DNA of 64,000 bases from Agreia sp. Leaf210 (lineage in GTDB: Bacteria; Actinomycetota; Actinomycetes; Actinomycetales; Microbacteriaceae). The position numbers were made by a program, and so were the translations under genes. Numbering within the stretch: the stretch's first letter is position 1; every line of letters begins with the position of its first letter. Below, in pieces: positions 36,803 through 47,219 of the stretch. The notes below the pieces were generated by a model that saw only the letters and a program-made list of their open reading frames with translations, did not search any database and was not told the origin of the DNA. The DNA is taken from NCBI RefSeq assembly GCF_001421485.1, contig NZ_LMKK01000002.1:62001-126000 (forward strand), read 5' to 3'.

Positions 36803-36808
36803 GCATCG

Positions 36809-36814
36809 ATCCTA
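36809..36814 (-). promoter_or_regulatory. -10 box of the 38-aa/nitrobindin/ygfZ/FUSC operon
   Basis: TAGGAT (minus strand) is 6 nt before the ATG at 36802; no ribosome site. Confidence 0.5.
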
Positions 36815-36844
36815 ACCCGACTCCCTCGCCGGGGAGCTCTGAAA

Positions 36845-37099
36845 TCAGGCGGCGAACGAGAGGGGGGCGAGCACGATGGTGGCCAGGACCAGGATGACGA
36901 CCGCGCCCGTGACGCTGGCCGTCACTCGATTGACGTAGCCCTCTTTTCGCCGGATGCCCAGTTGGATGCCGAATGTCAGGAGGGTAGTCACCCCCAGCAC
37001 CACGGGAAGAAAGACGAGATAGTTCTCGGGCTCGGCGAGCACTGCGACCGAGACGGCGCCGAGCACGGCCACCAGCCAGACCGGCGCTACGCTCTTCAT
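36845..37099 (-). CDS. small three-helix membrane protein
   Basis: The 84-aa protein has hydrophobic segments at about residues 5-22, 26-45 and 58-82, with a basic loop [12 protein letters not shown]. No function is recognised. The ATG at 37099 has AGGAGG 12 nt upstream, a long but usable spacing; a GTG four codons earlier is too close to that site. It is divergent from glnR. Confidence 0.65.
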   Translation of the reverse strand: MKSVAPVWLVAVLGAVSVAVLAEPENYLVFLPVVLGVTTLLTFGIQLGIRRKEGYVNRVTASVTGAVVILVLATIVLAPLSFAA

Positions 37100-37162
37100 C
37101 AGGAGACTCACCCTCCTATTCTGCCCGATAGTATGACGGCAGGCTTTCTTGGAGGACCATAC

Positions 37163-37855
37163 GTGGCGCAGCTGTTGATACTGACCTCTGCGGTCGACCG
37201 CGAGGTTCTGCCCGCGTTGTCTCTCCTGAGTCACCGCGCTCGGCAGATTCCCGCCGAACCCGCCCAGCTGGTGAACACTCCCAATTGCGACCTCATCTTC
37301 GTCGATGCCCGAACGGATCTCGCGTCTGCGCGTTCGCTCTGCAAGATCCTCACGACCACGGGTATCGGGGTTCCGATCCTCTTGATCATCACCGAGGGCG
37401 GCCTCACCGCGGTCAGCGCTGACTGGGGTGCGGCAGACGTCGTGCTCGAGACGGCCGGTCCTGCAGAGGTCGACACCCGCATCCGTCTTGCCATCGGTCG
37501 ACAGGTGCAAGACCAGTCGACGTCGAAGATCCAGGCGTCGGGTGTCGTCATCGACGAGGCCAGCTACTCGGCCAGGGTGCACGGCCGGCCCCTCGACCTC
37601 ACTTTCAAAGAGTTCGAGCTGCTGAGGTTCTTCGCGATGCATCCATCGCGGGTGTTCACCCGGGAGCAGCTCCTCTCCGAGGTATGGGGCTACGACTACT
37701 TCGGCGGCACGCGCACGGTCGACGTGCACGTCAGGCGCCTGCGTGCGAAGCTCGGCGACCTCGAGTCGCTCATCGGCACCGTGCGCAACGTGGGCTACCG
37801 ATTCAACTTCTTCGAAGACGACAATGAGCGCATCGCTGCAACTCAGAGCAAGTAA
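37163..37855 (+). CDS. glnR: GlnR nitrogen regulator (atypical orphan response regulator)
   Basis: The 230-aa protein matches actinobacterial Gln[21 protein letters not shown] at the N terminus, [23 protein letters not shown] (Asp kept), [27 protein letters not shown], and a winged helix [20 protein letters not shown]. The acidic pair and the Lys of normal receivers are missing, as is known for GlnR, which acts without phosphorylation by a partner kinase. It controls nitrogen assimilation genes. GTG at 37163 follows GGAGG. It overlaps mshD by 32 bp. Confidence 0.93.
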   Translation: MAQLLILTSAVDREVLPALSLLSHRARQIPAEPAQLVNTPNCDLIFVDARTDLASARSLCKILTTTGIGVPILLIITEGGLTAVSADWGAADVVLETAGPAEVDTRIRLAIGRQVQDQSTSKIQASGVVIDEASYSARVHGRPLDLTFKEFELLRFFAMHPSRVFTREQLLSEVWGYDYFGGTRTVDVHVRRLRAKLGDLESLIGTVRNVGYRFNFFEDDNERIAATQSK

Positions 37856-38717
37856 TCCCTCCGATCTCGGGGCGGCCTTCACCCGGCTGATCTCGCGGTC
37901 GTCGATGGTCGACGGCCAGCCGCCGTTCAACGACCAGGCACTCGTCGACGCGGCATCCGGCGCGCGAAGCCTGATCGTCGCCGAGCACGGCGATGTGATC
38001 GCGGGCGCGGTGCTCATCGGCCAAGGCGAGTTCGAGTTCGTCGTCGATCCCGAGTTCCGCCGCAACGGCCTCGGCGGCATTCTGCTCGAGCGCATCCTCG
38101 ACGGAGCCGAGCCAGGGATCGCCGGCTGGGCGCACGGCGATCACCCGGCCAGTCGCATCCTGGCTGAGCGAACCGGCTTCGAGCCGGTACGCACCCTCTA
38201 CCAGCTTCGGATGCCCGTGCCCGCCGCCCCGTCGACGGACTCGGGGAACGAGGGGGCAGGTTCGGCGAACGAGGGGATCGTCGTCGAGGCGTTCCGCCCG
38301 GGCGTCGACGACGACGCGTGGGTCGAGCTCAACGCCCGCGTCTTCGCCGACCACCCGGAACAGGGCTCCATCACCGTCGACGATCTGCACGCGCGCATGG
38401 CCGACGCCTGGTTCGACGCGGGCGACTTTCTGATCGCGCGAGACGGAGACAGGCTCGTCGCCTACAACTGGCTCAAGATCGAGGGGCCTGACGAACCGGG
38501 CGAGATCTACGTGGTCGGCGTCGACGAACGCTATGCGGGACAGGGCCTCGGGCGCATGCTCATGCAGCGCGCGTTCGATCGCTTGCGCGAGCGTGGCGTC
38601 TCGACCGCGGCGCTCTACGTCGATGCCGACAACGTCGGAGCGGTGCACCTGTACCGATCACTGGGATTCACAGACCATACGGTCGATGTTCAGTATCGGC
38701 GCCCTCTCGCCGGGTGA
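37824..38717 (+). CDS. mshD: mycothiol synthase MshD
   Basis: The 297-aa protein has two tandem GNAT domains, the layout of MshD, which acetylates Cys-GlcN-Ins to give mycothiol. The first domain has [18 protein letters not shown] and the second has [19 protein letters not shown] and [19 protein letters not shown]. The first domain is less regular, as is usual. The start (ATG at 37824) lies inside glnR. The glnR-mshD order is shared with mycobacteria. Confidence 0.93.
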   Translation: MSASLQLRASNPSDLGAAFTRLISRSSMVDGQPPFNDQALVDAASGARSLIVAEHGDVIAGAVLIGQGEFEFVVDPEFRRNGLGGILLERILDGAEPGIAGWAHGDHPASRILAERTGFEPVRTLYQLRMPVPAAPSTDSGNEGAGSANEGIVVEAFRPGVDDDAWVELNARVFADHPEQGSITVDDLHARMADAWFDAGDFLIARDGDRLVAYNWLKIEGPDEPGEIYVVGVDERYAGQGLGRMLMQRAFDRLRERGVSTAALYVDADNVGAVHLYRSLGFTDHTVDVQYRRPLAG

Positions 38718-38729
38718 CATGATGTTTCC

Positions 38730-40910
38730 ATGAGTGGCGACAACATCCTTCTTGATTCGAACTTCGGCTCCGACTTCGATGACGACGACGAGATCATCGA
38801 GATCCTCGACGACCCGTCTCTGCCCGAAGGCCGCTACCTCGACCGTGAGCTGAGCTGGCTGGCGTTCAACACGCGCGTGCTCGAGCTCGCCGAAGACCCG
38901 ACGCTGCCCGTGCTCGAGCGCACGAACTTCTTGGCGATCTTCTCGTCGAACCTCGACGAGTTCTTCATGGTGCGCGTCGCCGGCCTGAAGCGTCGCATCG
39001 CGACGGGCCTCGCGGTTCCGACCAACATCGGCCGCAAGCCGGTCGACGTTCTCGGCGACATCTCGCGCGCCGCCCACGAGCTGCAGCTGCGACACGCTCG
39101 CGCCTACCAAGACCTGGTGAAGCCGGCGCTCGACGAGGCCGGCGTGCACATCGTCACGTGGGACAGCCTCGATGAAGACGACCGCTCGCGTCTCAGCGAC
39201 TACTTCTCGACGCAGATCTTCCCCGTGCTCATGCCGCTCGCCGTCGACCCCGCCCACCCCTTCCCGTACATCTCCGGCCTCTCACTCAACCTCTCGATCC
39301 GCGTGCGCAACACCAAGATCGACAAAGAGGAGTTCGCCCGCCTCAAGGTTCCGCAGGTCATTCCACGCTTCATTCGCGTCGACGAGACCGAAGACGAGAC
39401 GAACGTTCGACTCATCGCGCTCGAAGACCTCATCGCGAACCACCTCGGCCACCTGTTCCCCGGCATGGAGGTGCTCGATCACCACGTGTTCCGAGTCACC
39501 CGCAACGAAGACGTCGAGGTCGACGAAGACGAGACCGAGAACCTCATCCAGGCACTCGAGAAGGAGCTTCTGCGTCGGCGCTTCGGTCCGCCCATCCGTC
39601 TCGAGGTCACGGAGGACATGGACGACCGCACGCTCGAGCTGATCGTGCGCGAACTCGACGTCACCGAGCAAGAGGTCTACCGACTTCCCGCGCCCCTCGA
39701 CCTCTCCGGCCTGTTCGATCTCGCCAAGATCGACCGCCCCGAGCTGCACTACCCGAAGCGCGTTCCCACGACCTCGGTCGCACTGCAGCCGTCGGAGCCC
39801 AACGCGAAGCCCGACATCTTCAAGGCGATCGCCCGTCAGGACGTGCTGCTGCACCACCCCTACGAGTCCTTCGCCACGAGTGTGCAGGCCTTCCTCGAGC
39901 AGGCCGCGGCCGACCCGCACGTGCTCGCCATCAAGCAGACGCTATACCGCACGTCGGGCGACAGCCCCATCGTCGAGGCACTCATCGACGCAGCCGAAGC
40001 GGGCAAGCAGGTTCTCGCCCTCGTCGAGATCAAGGCCCGATTCGACGAGCAGGCCAACATCTCGTGGGCGCGCAAGCTCGAGAAGGCCGGCGTGCACGTC
40101 GTGTACGGTCTCGTCGGGCTCAAGACCCACTGCAAGCTCGCCCTGGTGATCCGCCGCGAGAAGGGCGTGCTGCGTCACTACAGCCACATCGGAACGGGTA
40201 ACTACAACCCGAAGACCAGCCGCATCTACGAGGACTTCGGGCTTCTGACCGCAGACGACCAGGTCGGCAAAGACCTGACCCGGCTCTTCAACGAGCTCTC
40301 GGGGTATGCGATCGAGAAGAAGTTCAAGCGCCTGCTCGTCGCACCCCTGCACCTGCGCAAGGGACTGCTCAAGCGCATCGCCCAGGAGGCGAGCAATGTC
40401 GAGCAGGGGCTGCCCGCGGGCATCCGCATCAAGGTCAACTCGATCGTCGACGAAGCCATCATCGATGCGCTCTACCGCGCCAGCCAGGCGGGCGTTCCCG
40501 TGGAGATCTGGGTGCGTGGAATCTGTGCGATCAAGCCAGGAGTGCCGGGTCTCAGCGAGAACATCACGGTGCGCTCGATCGTGGGCCGCTACCTCGAGCA
40601 CTCGCGCATCTTCTCGTTCGTGAACGCGGGCGAGCCGGAGACCTGGATCGGCAGTGCCGACATGATGCACCGCAACCTCGACCGCCGCGTCGAGGCGCTG
40701 GTGCGGCTCACGAGCACCGATCACCTGCGGGAGATCAGCGAGCTGTTCGACCTCGCCATGGACGAGAACACCATGTCGTGGACGCTCGGCCCTGACGGCG
40801 ACTGGGTCCGGCGCAGTGTCGACGCCGAGGGCAACCCACTCGTCGATCTGCAAGACGTCGTGATGAAGCAGATCACCAAGCGCCGCAAGCGAACGGGCAT
40901 CAGCCGATGA
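38730..40910 (+). CDS. ppk: polyphosphate kinase 1
   Basis: The 726-aa enzyme makes polyphosphate from ATP. It has the PPK1 order: [19 protein letters not shown] (N domain), [59 protein letters not shown] and the phosphorylated His in [13 protein letters not shown]. An acidic leader of about 30 residues ([14 protein letters not shown]) precedes the family start. It lies 12 bp after mshD and 22 bp before mutT1. Confidence 0.97.
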   Translation: MSGDNILLDSNFGSDFDDDDEIIEILDDPSLPEGRYLDRELSWLAFNTRVLELAEDPTLPVLERTNFLAIFSSNLDEFFMVRVAGLKRRIATGLAVPTNIGRKPVDVLGDISRAAHELQLRHARAYQDLVKPALDEAGVHIVTWDSLDEDDRSRLSDYFSTQIFPVLMPLAVDPAHPFPYISGLSLNLSIRVRNTKIDKEEFARLKVPQVIPRFIRVDETEDETNVRLIALEDLIANHLGHLFPGMEVLDHHVFRVTRNEDVEVDEDETENLIQALEKELLRRRFGPPIRLEVTEDMDDRTLELIVRELDVTEQEVYRLPAPLDLSGLFDLAKIDRPELHYPKRVPTTSVALQPSEPNAKPDIFKAIARQDVLLHHPYESFATSVQAFLEQAAADPHVLAIKQTLYRTSGDSPIVEALIDAAEAGKQVLALVEIKARFDEQANISWARKLEKAGVHVVYGLVGLKTHCKLALVIRREKGVLRHYSHIGTGNYNPKTSRIYEDFGLLTADDQVGKDLTRLFNELSGYAIEKKFKRLLVAPLHLRKGLLKRIAQEASNVEQGLPAGIRIKVNSIVDEAIIDALYRASQAGVPVEIWVRGICAIKPGVPGLSENITVRSIVGRYLEHSRIFSFVNAGEPETWIGSADMMHRNLDRRVEALVRLTSTDHLREISELFDLAMDENTMSWTLGPDGDWVRRSVDAEGNPLVDLQDVVMKQITKRRKRTGISR

Positions 40911-40932
40911 TCCGGGCGGGGGAACGGTCGCT

Positions 40933-41859
40933 GTGACCGTCTTCGCCGCAGGAGCGGTCTGCTGGCGCGTCGTCGACGGCAAGATCCTTGTGCTCCTGAT
41001 CCATCGGACGCGCCATAAAGACGTCTCGCTTCCCAAGGGAAAAGTCGACCCCGGCGAGGTTCTGCCTCAGACCGCCGTCCGCGAGATCGCCGAGGAGACG
41101 GGGCTCAAGGTCAATCTCGGCCTTCCGCTCGGCGTCACGAACTACGTCATGCCGAATCATCGCGAGAAGGTCGTGCACTACTGGGCGGCCGAGGTCACCG
41201 AAGAGGCAGTGCTCGCCTCGACCTTCGTTCCGAACAGCGAAGTGGCCGCACTCGAATGGATGCCGGTGAGCCGGGCGCTCACGTCGATCAGCTACAAACG
41301 CGACGCCGAGATCCTGAAGCGCTTCCAGGCCTTCGTCGACGACGGGCTCGTCAGCACCTTCGCGATCATCGCCCTGCGGCATGCGAAAGCGATCCCCGCC
41401 TTCGACTTCGACGGCAGAGACTCGGCACGCCCGCTCACCCAGCGCGGTCTGCTCGAGGCGCAGTCCATCGTCGCGGGCCTCAGCGCCTTCGGCCCCACCG
41501 TGCTCCGCTCCTCGACGGCTCTGCGTTGTCAGCAGACGATCGCGCCGACCGCCGCCGTATTGGGACTCGACGTCAAGAAGACCGACTCGATCAGCCAGGA
41601 CGCTTTCGAGAACGGCACCAGCGACATCCGGAGCATCGTCGGAAAGCGCGTGCGTCGCCGCGCGACGGCGATCCTCTGCAGCCACGGGCCCGTGCTGCCC
41701 GAGATCATGCGAGAGGTCGCGCTCGCCACCGGCACCACGAAGCCCGCGTCGATCGCGCGTGCAGGCGACCTTCCGGTGGCCGGCTACACGGTCATCCATC
41801 TCTCGAGAGAGCGCCCGGGTTCCGGCATCATCGCCGTGGAGACGCACGTCCCGCACTGA
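40933..41859 (+). CDS. mutT1: MutT1-type NUDIX hydrolase with C-terminal histidine phosphatase
   Basis: The 308-aa two-domain protein has an N-terminal NUDIX domain with box GKVDPGEVLPQTAVREIAEE followed by TGL, and a C-terminal histidine-phosphatase-like domain with ALRHAKA, RSSTALRCQQTI and CSHGP. This is the MutT1 layout of mycobacteria, which cleans oxidised nucleotides and can act on diadenosine polyphosphates. The start is GTG. It ends the glnR-mshD-ppk-mutT1 run. Confidence 0.9.
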   Translation: MTVFAAGAVCWRVVDGKILVLLIHRTRHKDVSLPKGKVDPGEVLPQTAVREIAEETGLKVNLGLPLGVTNYVMPNHREKVVHYWAAEVTEEAVLASTFVPNSEVAALEWMPVSRALTSISYKRDAEILKRFQAFVDDGLVSTFAIIALRHAKAIPAFDFDGRDSARPLTQRGLLEAQSIVAGLSAFGPTVLRSSTALRCQQTIAPTAAVLGLDVKKTDSISQDAFENGTSDIRSIVGKRVRRRATAILCSHGPVLPEIMREVALATGTTKPASIARAGDLPVAGYTVIHLSRERPGSGIIAVETHVPH

Positions 41860-41871
41860 GGACTCCTCGCT

Positions 41872-41889
41872 GTTCACCTCCCGTTTACC
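41872..41889 (+). promoter_or_regulatory. PHO box upstream of pstS (RegX3/PhoP site)
   Basis: GTTCACC-TCCC-GTTTACC is an 11-bp direct repeat matching the actinobacterial PHO-box consensus. It lies 161 bp before the pstS start. Confidence 0.8.
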
Positions 41890-42049
41890 GAAATGCGCCA
41901 CTCTGGCCACGATGCACGGCTACGTTTTCTGAGGGCCAGCACCGGCCCGCCAGCGTGCATCTCTGATATCCAGCTACAGTCAACGATCTTGATCGGCGTG
42001 TGGTCTCAGACGTCACCTGGCACTACCCATTTCGAAGGGACCACACACA

Positions 42050-43165
42050 GTGAAGTTCAAGAATGTTGCTACGGCGGGGGCCATCCTGGTCGCGTCGGCT
42101 ATCGCACTTTCTGGCTGCGCCAGCAGCACCCCCGAGTCCACCACCTCGGCCACGCCTTCGGCCGCTGCGGTCGACTACAGCGCTCTCTCGGGCACGATCA
42201 CCGCCGGTGGCTCCAGCGCCCAGGCGAACGCCCAGGCCGCATGGACCACCGCATTCACCGCCCAGGCCAAGGGCGTCACCATCAACTACGACAAGTCGCA
42301 GGGCTCCGGCGGCGGCGTCACCAACTGGACCGCTGGCAGCTACGACTTCGCCGGCAGCGACTCGCCCCTGAGCGAAGAGCAGCAGACCGCCGCCACCCTG
42401 TGTGGCCCCAACGGCGCGATCAACCTGCCGATCTACCTCGATGGCGTTGCCATCGTCTACAACCTCGCCGGCGTCGACAAGCTGAACCTTTCGGCCGAGA
42501 CCCTCGCGAAGATCTTCTCGCTGTCGATCACCACCTGGAACGACCCGGCCATCGCGGCGGAGAACCCCGACGCCAAGCTGCCCGCAACGGCCATCACGAC
42601 CGTCACGCGTTCAGACGGATCGGGAACCACCAAGACGTTCACGAACTTCCTGAGCCAGACGGCCAAGGATGTCTGGACCTACCCGGCCGACAGCGCGTGG
42701 CCGATCGCCGGCACCAGCGCCCAGAAGGGCACCTCCGGCATCGTGCAGGCCGTCGGAGCCGGTGACGGAACCATCGGCTACGCCGACCACAGCGCCATCG
42801 GTGAGCTCAAGGCCGCCTCCGTCAGCGTCAAGGGCGAGGACTTCGTGGCGTTCAGCCCCGAGGCCGTCACCGCGGCGTTCGACGCAGCCGCGTCGACCAC
42901 CGACACCGGCATCGAGGGCGACCTGGCCCAGACGGTCGACTTCACCGCCATCTCCGGCGCCGAGGCCTACCCGATCCCGCTGGTCTCCTACGGAATCCTC
43001 TGCACCACGTTCAAGGACGCCAAGCAGAAGGAACTGGCCACCGCCTACCTCGGCTGGATCGGTAGCGACATCGGCCAGCAGGTCGCCGCGAAGAACGCCG
43101 GCGCGGCTCAGATCCCGGAGAAGCTCCTCACCGAGATCGCTGCCAGCCTGGCCCTCGTCAAGTAA
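42050..43165 (+). CDS. pstS: phosphate-binding lipoprotein PstS
   Basis: The 371-aa binding protein has a signal peptide with lipobox ALSGC (lipidation at C23). Phosphate-site elements follow: ITAGGSSAQANAQAAW, KSQGSGGGVTNW, YDFAGSDSPLS and TRSDGSGTTKTF. It delivers phosphate to PstCA. The start is GTG after GAAGGGA. It is first in pstSCAB and under the PHO box. Confidence 0.97.
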   Translation: MKFKNVATAGAILVASAIALSGCASSTPESTTSATPSAAAVDYSALSGTITAGGSSAQANAQAAWTTAFTAQAKGVTINYDKSQGSGGGVTNWTAGSYDFAGSDSPLSEEQQTAATLCGPNGAINLPIYLDGVAIVYNLAGVDKLNLSAETLAKIFSLSITTWNDPAIAAENPDAKLPATAITTVTRSDGSGTTKTFTNFLSQTAKDVWTYPADSAWPIAGTSAQKGTSGIVQAVGAGDGTIGYADHSAIGELKAASVSVKGEDFVAFSPEAVTAAFDAAASTTDTGIEGDLAQTVDFTAISGAEAYPIPLVSYGILCTTFKDAKQKELATAYLGWIGSDIGQQVAAKNAGAAQIPEKLLTEIAASLALVK

Positions 43166-43212
43166 CACAGCCAGACCAGACCGTTCTCCCGACCTTCTCG
43201 AGAAAGACCGCC

Positions 43213-44385
43213 ATGAGCGACCGAACCTCAGTTGAATCTGTTTCCTCGACGCAGCCTCGGCAGAACACGACGTCTGACAGCACCACCCCGCGTGGGGGGA
43301 AGGAGCCTTCGCAGGCTCCCTCCCCCGCGCGCAGCAGTCGGGTTCGGCCCGCGGATGCAATCTTCCGCGGGCTGAGCACCGGCAGCGCGATCTTCATCAT
43401 GGTCATCCTCGCCGGCGTCGCCCTGTTCCTCATCGTTCAGGGCATGCCGGCCATCGTGGCCAACTGGCAGAGCAACCCCGAACTGAACGACGGCTTCACC
43501 TCGGCGTTCGACAGCTTCTGGGCCTACGTGGGCCCGCTGCTCTTCGGAACGCTCTGGTCCGCTGCCATCGCCCTCGTTCTGGGCGCGCCGATCGGTATCG
43601 GTATCGCCCTCTTCATCTCGCACTACGCGCCCCGCCGTCTGGCCGGCCTTCTCGGCTACGTCGTCGACCTGCTGGCCGCCGTTCCGTCGGTCGTCTTCGG
43701 CCTCTGGGGCATCATCGTCATCCGCCCCTTCCTCCTGCCGCTGTCGGACTGGCTCAACACCTACCTCGGCTGGATCCCCATCTTCGGCGGCCAGGTCACC
43801 ACGACCGGCTCGACCATCCTCGCGGGAGCAGTGGTGCTCGCCGTCATGATCCTGCCAATCATCACCTCCATCTCGCGAGAGATCTTCCTGCAGACGCCCC
43901 GCCTGCACGAAGAGGCCGCGCTGGCCCTCGGCGCCACACGCTGGGAGATGGTGCGCCTCGCAGTCTTCCCCTACGCCAAGTCGGGAATCGTCAGCGCGAC
44001 GCTGCTCGGCCTCGGTCGTGCACTCGGAGAGACGATGGCCATCGCCATGATCATCTCCCCCGCCGTCATCGTCTCGTTCCTCGTGGTCACAGAGGGCCAG
44101 AACTCGCAGACCATCGCGGCCAACATCGCGCTGAACTTCCCCATCGCCTCCACACTGCAGCGCCAGGCCCTCATCGGCACCGGCCTGCTGCTGTTCGTCG
44201 TCTCGCTCGCGGTCAACATGATCGCTCGCTACATCGTGACCCGCGGCTCGTCGAAGACGGGCAGCAAGAAGAAGCGGCGACCGAGGCCGCTCGTGGTTCC
44301 CACCGGTGACGCCACCTCCACCCTCACCCGCGACCTCGTCGCCGACAAGAACACCGCCGCCGGCCCTGAAGGAGCATCCGCATGA
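43213..44385 (+). CDS. pstC: phosphate ABC permease PstC
   Basis: The 390-aa permease has six or seven membrane segments after an extended polar N terminus of about 45 residues. The EAA loop is HEEAALALGATRWEMVRL. It forms the channel with PstA. It overlaps pstA by 4 bp (ATGA). The C-terminal tail is basic (SKKKRRPRP). Confidence 0.96.
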   Translation: MSDRTSVESVSSTQPRQNTTSDSTTPRGGKEPSQAPSPARSSRVRPADAIFRGLSTGSAIFIMVILAGVALFLIVQGMPAIVANWQSNPELNDGFTSAFDSFWAYVGPLLFGTLWSAAIALVLGAPIGIGIALFISHYAPRRLAGLLGYVVDLLAAVPSVVFGLWGIIVIRPFLLPLSDWLNTYLGWIPIFGGQVTTTGSTILAGAVVLAVMILPIITSISREIFLQTPRLHEEAALALGATRWEMVRLAVFPYAKSGIVSATLLGLGRALGETMAIAMIISPAVIVSFLVVTEGQNSQTIAANIALNFPIASTLQRQALIGTGLLLFVVSLAVNMIARYIVTRGSSKTGSKKKRRPRPLVVPTGDATSTLTRDLVADKNTAAGPEGASA

Positions 44386-45482
44386 CCGCGCTGAGTCCTC
44401 GAACCGTCGAAAAGGGTCCCGTCCCCAATTCGCTGACAACGGGGCAGCTTCCCCGCTTCGCCGAGCTCTACATCTTCGGAGCATCCGCCGTCGTCTCCGG
44501 CGTGCTGCTGATGCTCATCGGCTTCGACGTCATCGGCTGGCTCGTTCTGAGCGCCGTCGTCTACCTCGTGCTCCTCGGCATCCTCTCGAGCCTCGTCGAG
44601 AACCGACGCAAGGCCATCGACCGCCTCGTGCGCGGACTGGTCACCGTCGCCTTCCTCCTGGCGATCATCCCGCTCGTATCGACCCTCTTCACGGTCGTCT
44701 CCAAGGGCATCGGTGCCCTGTCTTACCAGTTCATCACGCAGACCGGCGGCTCCTCGTTCAACCCCGACACGCTCGAGGTCACGAACACGCCCGGCGCCCT
44801 CCAGGCCATCGTCGGCACGCTGATCATCACCGGCATCGCCGCACTGATCTCGGTTCCCATCGGCCTGTTCACCTCGATCTACCTCGTGGAGTACGGCCGC
44901 CCCGGCCAGTGGCTGTCGCGCACAGTGACGTTTCTCGTCGATGTGATGACGGGCATCCCGTCGATCGTCGCGGGTCTGTTCGCCTTCTCACTGTTCACCA
45001 TCATTCTCGGCCCGAAGGCGTTCAGCGGATTCTCCGCCTCGGTCGCCCTCTCCGTCCTCATGATTCCCACGGTCGTCCGGGCGTGCGAGGAGATGCTGCG
45101 TCTCGTGCCGCACGACCTGCGCGAGGCCTCGTACGCGCTGGGCGTGTCGAAGTTCGCGACCATCGTGCGCATCGTGCTGCCCACGGCCATCGCGGGCATC
45201 GTCACGGGCATCATGCTGGCCATCGCCCGCGTCATCGGCGAGACGGCCCCGATCTTCATGGCCGCGAGCTTCACCGACAACTTCAACTCGAACCCCTTCG
45301 AAGGGCCGATGCAGACGCTGCCCGTCATGGCGTACACGGGCTTCGCGTTCCCCGGCACCGACATCGCCGCGTCGAACAACTCCGCCTGGGGTGCCGCGTT
45401 GCTGCTGGTGATCCTGGTGGTCATCCTCAACCTCATCGCACGCGTCGTCGCGAAGGTGTTCGCCCCCAAGGGCTCCCGCTAG
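44382..45482 (+). CDS. pstA: phosphate ABC permease PstA
   Basis: The 366-aa permease has about eight membrane segments: two near residues 28-65 beyond the usual set, then the transport core, with the EAA-type loop LREASYALGVSKFATIVRI and the following IGETAPIFMAASF typical of PstA. It is translationally coupled to pstC. A 54-bp gap precedes pstB. Confidence 0.95.
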   Translation: MTALSPRTVEKGPVPNSLTTGQLPRFAELYIFGASAVVSGVLLMLIGFDVIGWLVLSAVVYLVLLGILSSLVENRRKAIDRLVRGLVTVAFLLAIIPLVSTLFTVVSKGIGALSYQFITQTGGSSFNPDTLEVTNTPGALQAIVGTLIITGIAALISVPIGLFTSIYLVEYGRPGQWLSRTVTFLVDVMTGIPSIVAGLFAFSLFTIILGPKAFSGFSASVALSVLMIPTVVRACEEMLRLVPHDLREASYALGVSKFATIVRIVLPTAIAGIVTGIMLAIARVIGETAPIFMAASFTDNFNSNPFEGPMQTLPVMAYTGFAFPGTDIAASNNSAWGAALLLVILVVILNLIARVVAKVFAPKGSR

Positions 45483-45536
45483 CCCTCCACCCCAGACCTC
45501 TCCCCCTTTCGCACCACAGAATCCGAAGGAATCGAA

Positions 45537-46316
45537 TTGTCCAAGCGCATCGAGGTCAAAGACCTCAACGTCTACTACAGCGACTTTCTTGCCGTCGAGG
45601 GCGTGTCGATCACCATCGAACCCCGCACCGTCACCGCCTTCATCGGCCCCAGCGGCTGCGGCAAGTCGACCTTCCTGCGCACCCTGAACCGCATGCACGA
45701 GGTCATCCCGGGCGCCCATGTGAAGGGCGAGGTCATCATCGATGGCAACGACCTCTACGCCCCCGGCGTCGACCCCGTCATGGTCCGTCGCCAGGTCGGC
45801 ATGGTCTTCCAGCGGGCGAACCCGTTCCCCACGATGTCGATCCGCGACAACGTGCTCGCCGGGCTCAAGCTCAACAACAAGCGCCTGTCGAAGAGCGAGG
45901 GCGACGACATGGTCGAGAAGGGCCTGCGCGGCGCCAACCTCTGGAACGAGGTCAAGGACCGTCTGAACCTCCCGGGCGGCGGACTCTCCGGTGGCCAGCA
46001 GCAGCGCCTGTGCATCGCGCGCGCGATCACGGTCTCCCCTGACGTTCTCCTCATGGACGAGCCCTGCTCGGCCCTCGACCCGATCTCGACGCTCGCCATC
46101 GAGGACCTCATCAAAGAGTTGAAAGAGGAGTACACGGTCGTCATCGTCACGCACAACATGCAGCAGGCCAGCCGCGTGTCCGACCGCACGGCCTTCTTCA
46201 ACATCGCCGGTACGGGCAAGCCCGGCAAGCTGATCGAGTACGACGACACCACGACCATCTTCTCGAACCCGACCGTCAAGGACACCGAAGACTACGTCTC
46301 GGGTCGCTTCGGATAG
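45537..46316 (+). CDS. pstB: phosphate ABC transporter ATPase PstB
   Basis: The 259-aa ATPase has Walker [18 protein letters not shown], signature [15 protein letters not shown], Walker [14 protein letters not shown] and H-loop VTHNMQQA. It powers PstCA. The start is TTG with GAAGGA 6 nt upstream. It ends the pst operon at a long bidirectional terminator. Confidence 0.97.
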   Translation: MSKRIEVKDLNVYYSDFLAVEGVSITIEPRTVTAFIGPSGCGKSTFLRTLNRMHEVIPGAHVKGEVIIDGNDLYAPGVDPVMVRRQVGMVFQRANPFPTMSIRDNVLAGLKLNNKRLSKSEGDDMVEKGLRGANLWNEVKDRLNLPGGGLSGGQQQRLCIARAITVSPDVLLMDEPCSALDPISTLAIEDLIKELKEEYTVVIVTHNMQQASRVSDRTAFFNIAGTGKPGKLIEYDDTTTIFSNPTVKDTEDYVSGRFG

Positions 46317-46327
46317 CGAGAGATTTG

Positions 46328-46383
46328 CAGCACGAACGACGAAGGCCCCCTCGATCTCGAGGGGGCCTTCATCGTTCGTGCTG
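46328..46383. terminator. long bidirectional terminator between pstB and rskA
   Basis: CAGCACGAACGA and GAAGGCCCCCTCGA pair with their complements across a TC centre, with a single C/A mismatch. The total stem is about 26 bp. Confidence 0.85.
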
Positions 46384-46388
46384 AGCGG

Positions 46389-47219
46389 CTAAGCGCTGGC
46401 GATCGCCACGATCGGCGTCGTCGTCGGCGTCTTGGATCCGCCGGCAGGCTCGACCGTGACGCCGACCGTGTCTCCGGCCGACATGGTTCCGTCGAGCAGG
46501 TGCCACGACGTCTTGTGTGCGCCCGTGGCATCGAAGGTTCCTGCGGGAGCAGCGCCCGCGTCGTTGATGTACCAGGCCTCGTACACGCTGCCGTTGGGCA
46601 ACGGTGCGAGACCGTCGACGACCACCGCGGAGCGTCCGAGCTCACCTGACCAGACGAGCGTCGCGACACCGCCGCCGTCGACCTCGCTGCGCACCGACTG
46701 CACGTCGGATGCAGCATAGATCTGAGCGAGGCCCGCAGCCTGCTGATCGACGACCACGGGCGTATCGCCCGTCACCGCCGACCCCACGAAGCCTCCGCCG
46801 ACGAACAGGCCGATGGCGGCTGCGGCCGAAACGAGGATGGTGGCGGGGCGTGCGAACCAGCGTGTACGAGCCTTCTGCTCGGCCGCGCCTGCCTCGGCCG
46901 GCTGGGATCGAGCATCCTCGATCGTGCTGGATGCCGACGGCGCGGCGATATCCGCGTCGACCGTCGGGCCGGCTGTATCGCGGGGCAACTGCGGAGTCGA
47001 GGCGATGGCAGCCATCAGGTCGACTTTGAGCTTCGCGGAGGGCTCGACTGGAGTGGATGCCAGACCGAGGAGCACCGCAGTGGCGCTGAGGCCGTCTGCC
47101 TCGGCGGCAAGCTCGGGGTCGGACTCGGCCGCCACGAGAAAACGCTCGAGCTCTTCGGGGCTCAATGCACCGAGGGCGAACGCTCCGGTGTTCATTCGAG
47201 AGTCGTCATTTATGGCCAT
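46389..47219 (-). CDS. rskA: RskA-type anti-sigma factor
   Basis: The 276-aa protein has an N-terminal sigma-binding helix region (FALGALSPEELERFLVAAESDPEL), one membrane segment (about 126-150, ATILVSAAAAIGLFVGGGF) and an extracytoplasmic RskA domain (VSRG-like strands; LPNGSVYEAWYIN, GVTVEPAGGSKTPTTTP). No zinc-binding HxxxCxxC is present, as expected for this branch. It is co-translated with sigK (TGATG). It should hold SigK inactive until regulated proteolysis. Confidence 0.9.
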   Translation of the reverse strand: MAINDDSRMNTGAFALGALSPEELERFLVAAESDPELAAEADGLSATAVLLGLASTPVEPSAKLKVDLMAAIASTPQLPRDTAGPTVDADIAAPSASSTIEDARSQPAEAGAAEQKARTRWFARPATILVSAAAAIGLFVGGGFVGSAVTGDTPVVVDQQAAGLAQIYAASDVQSVRSEVDGGGVATLVWSGELGRSAVVVDGLAPLPNGSVYEAWYINDAGAAPAGTFDATGAHKTSWHLLDGTMSAGDTVGVTVEPAGGSKTPTTTPIVAIASA

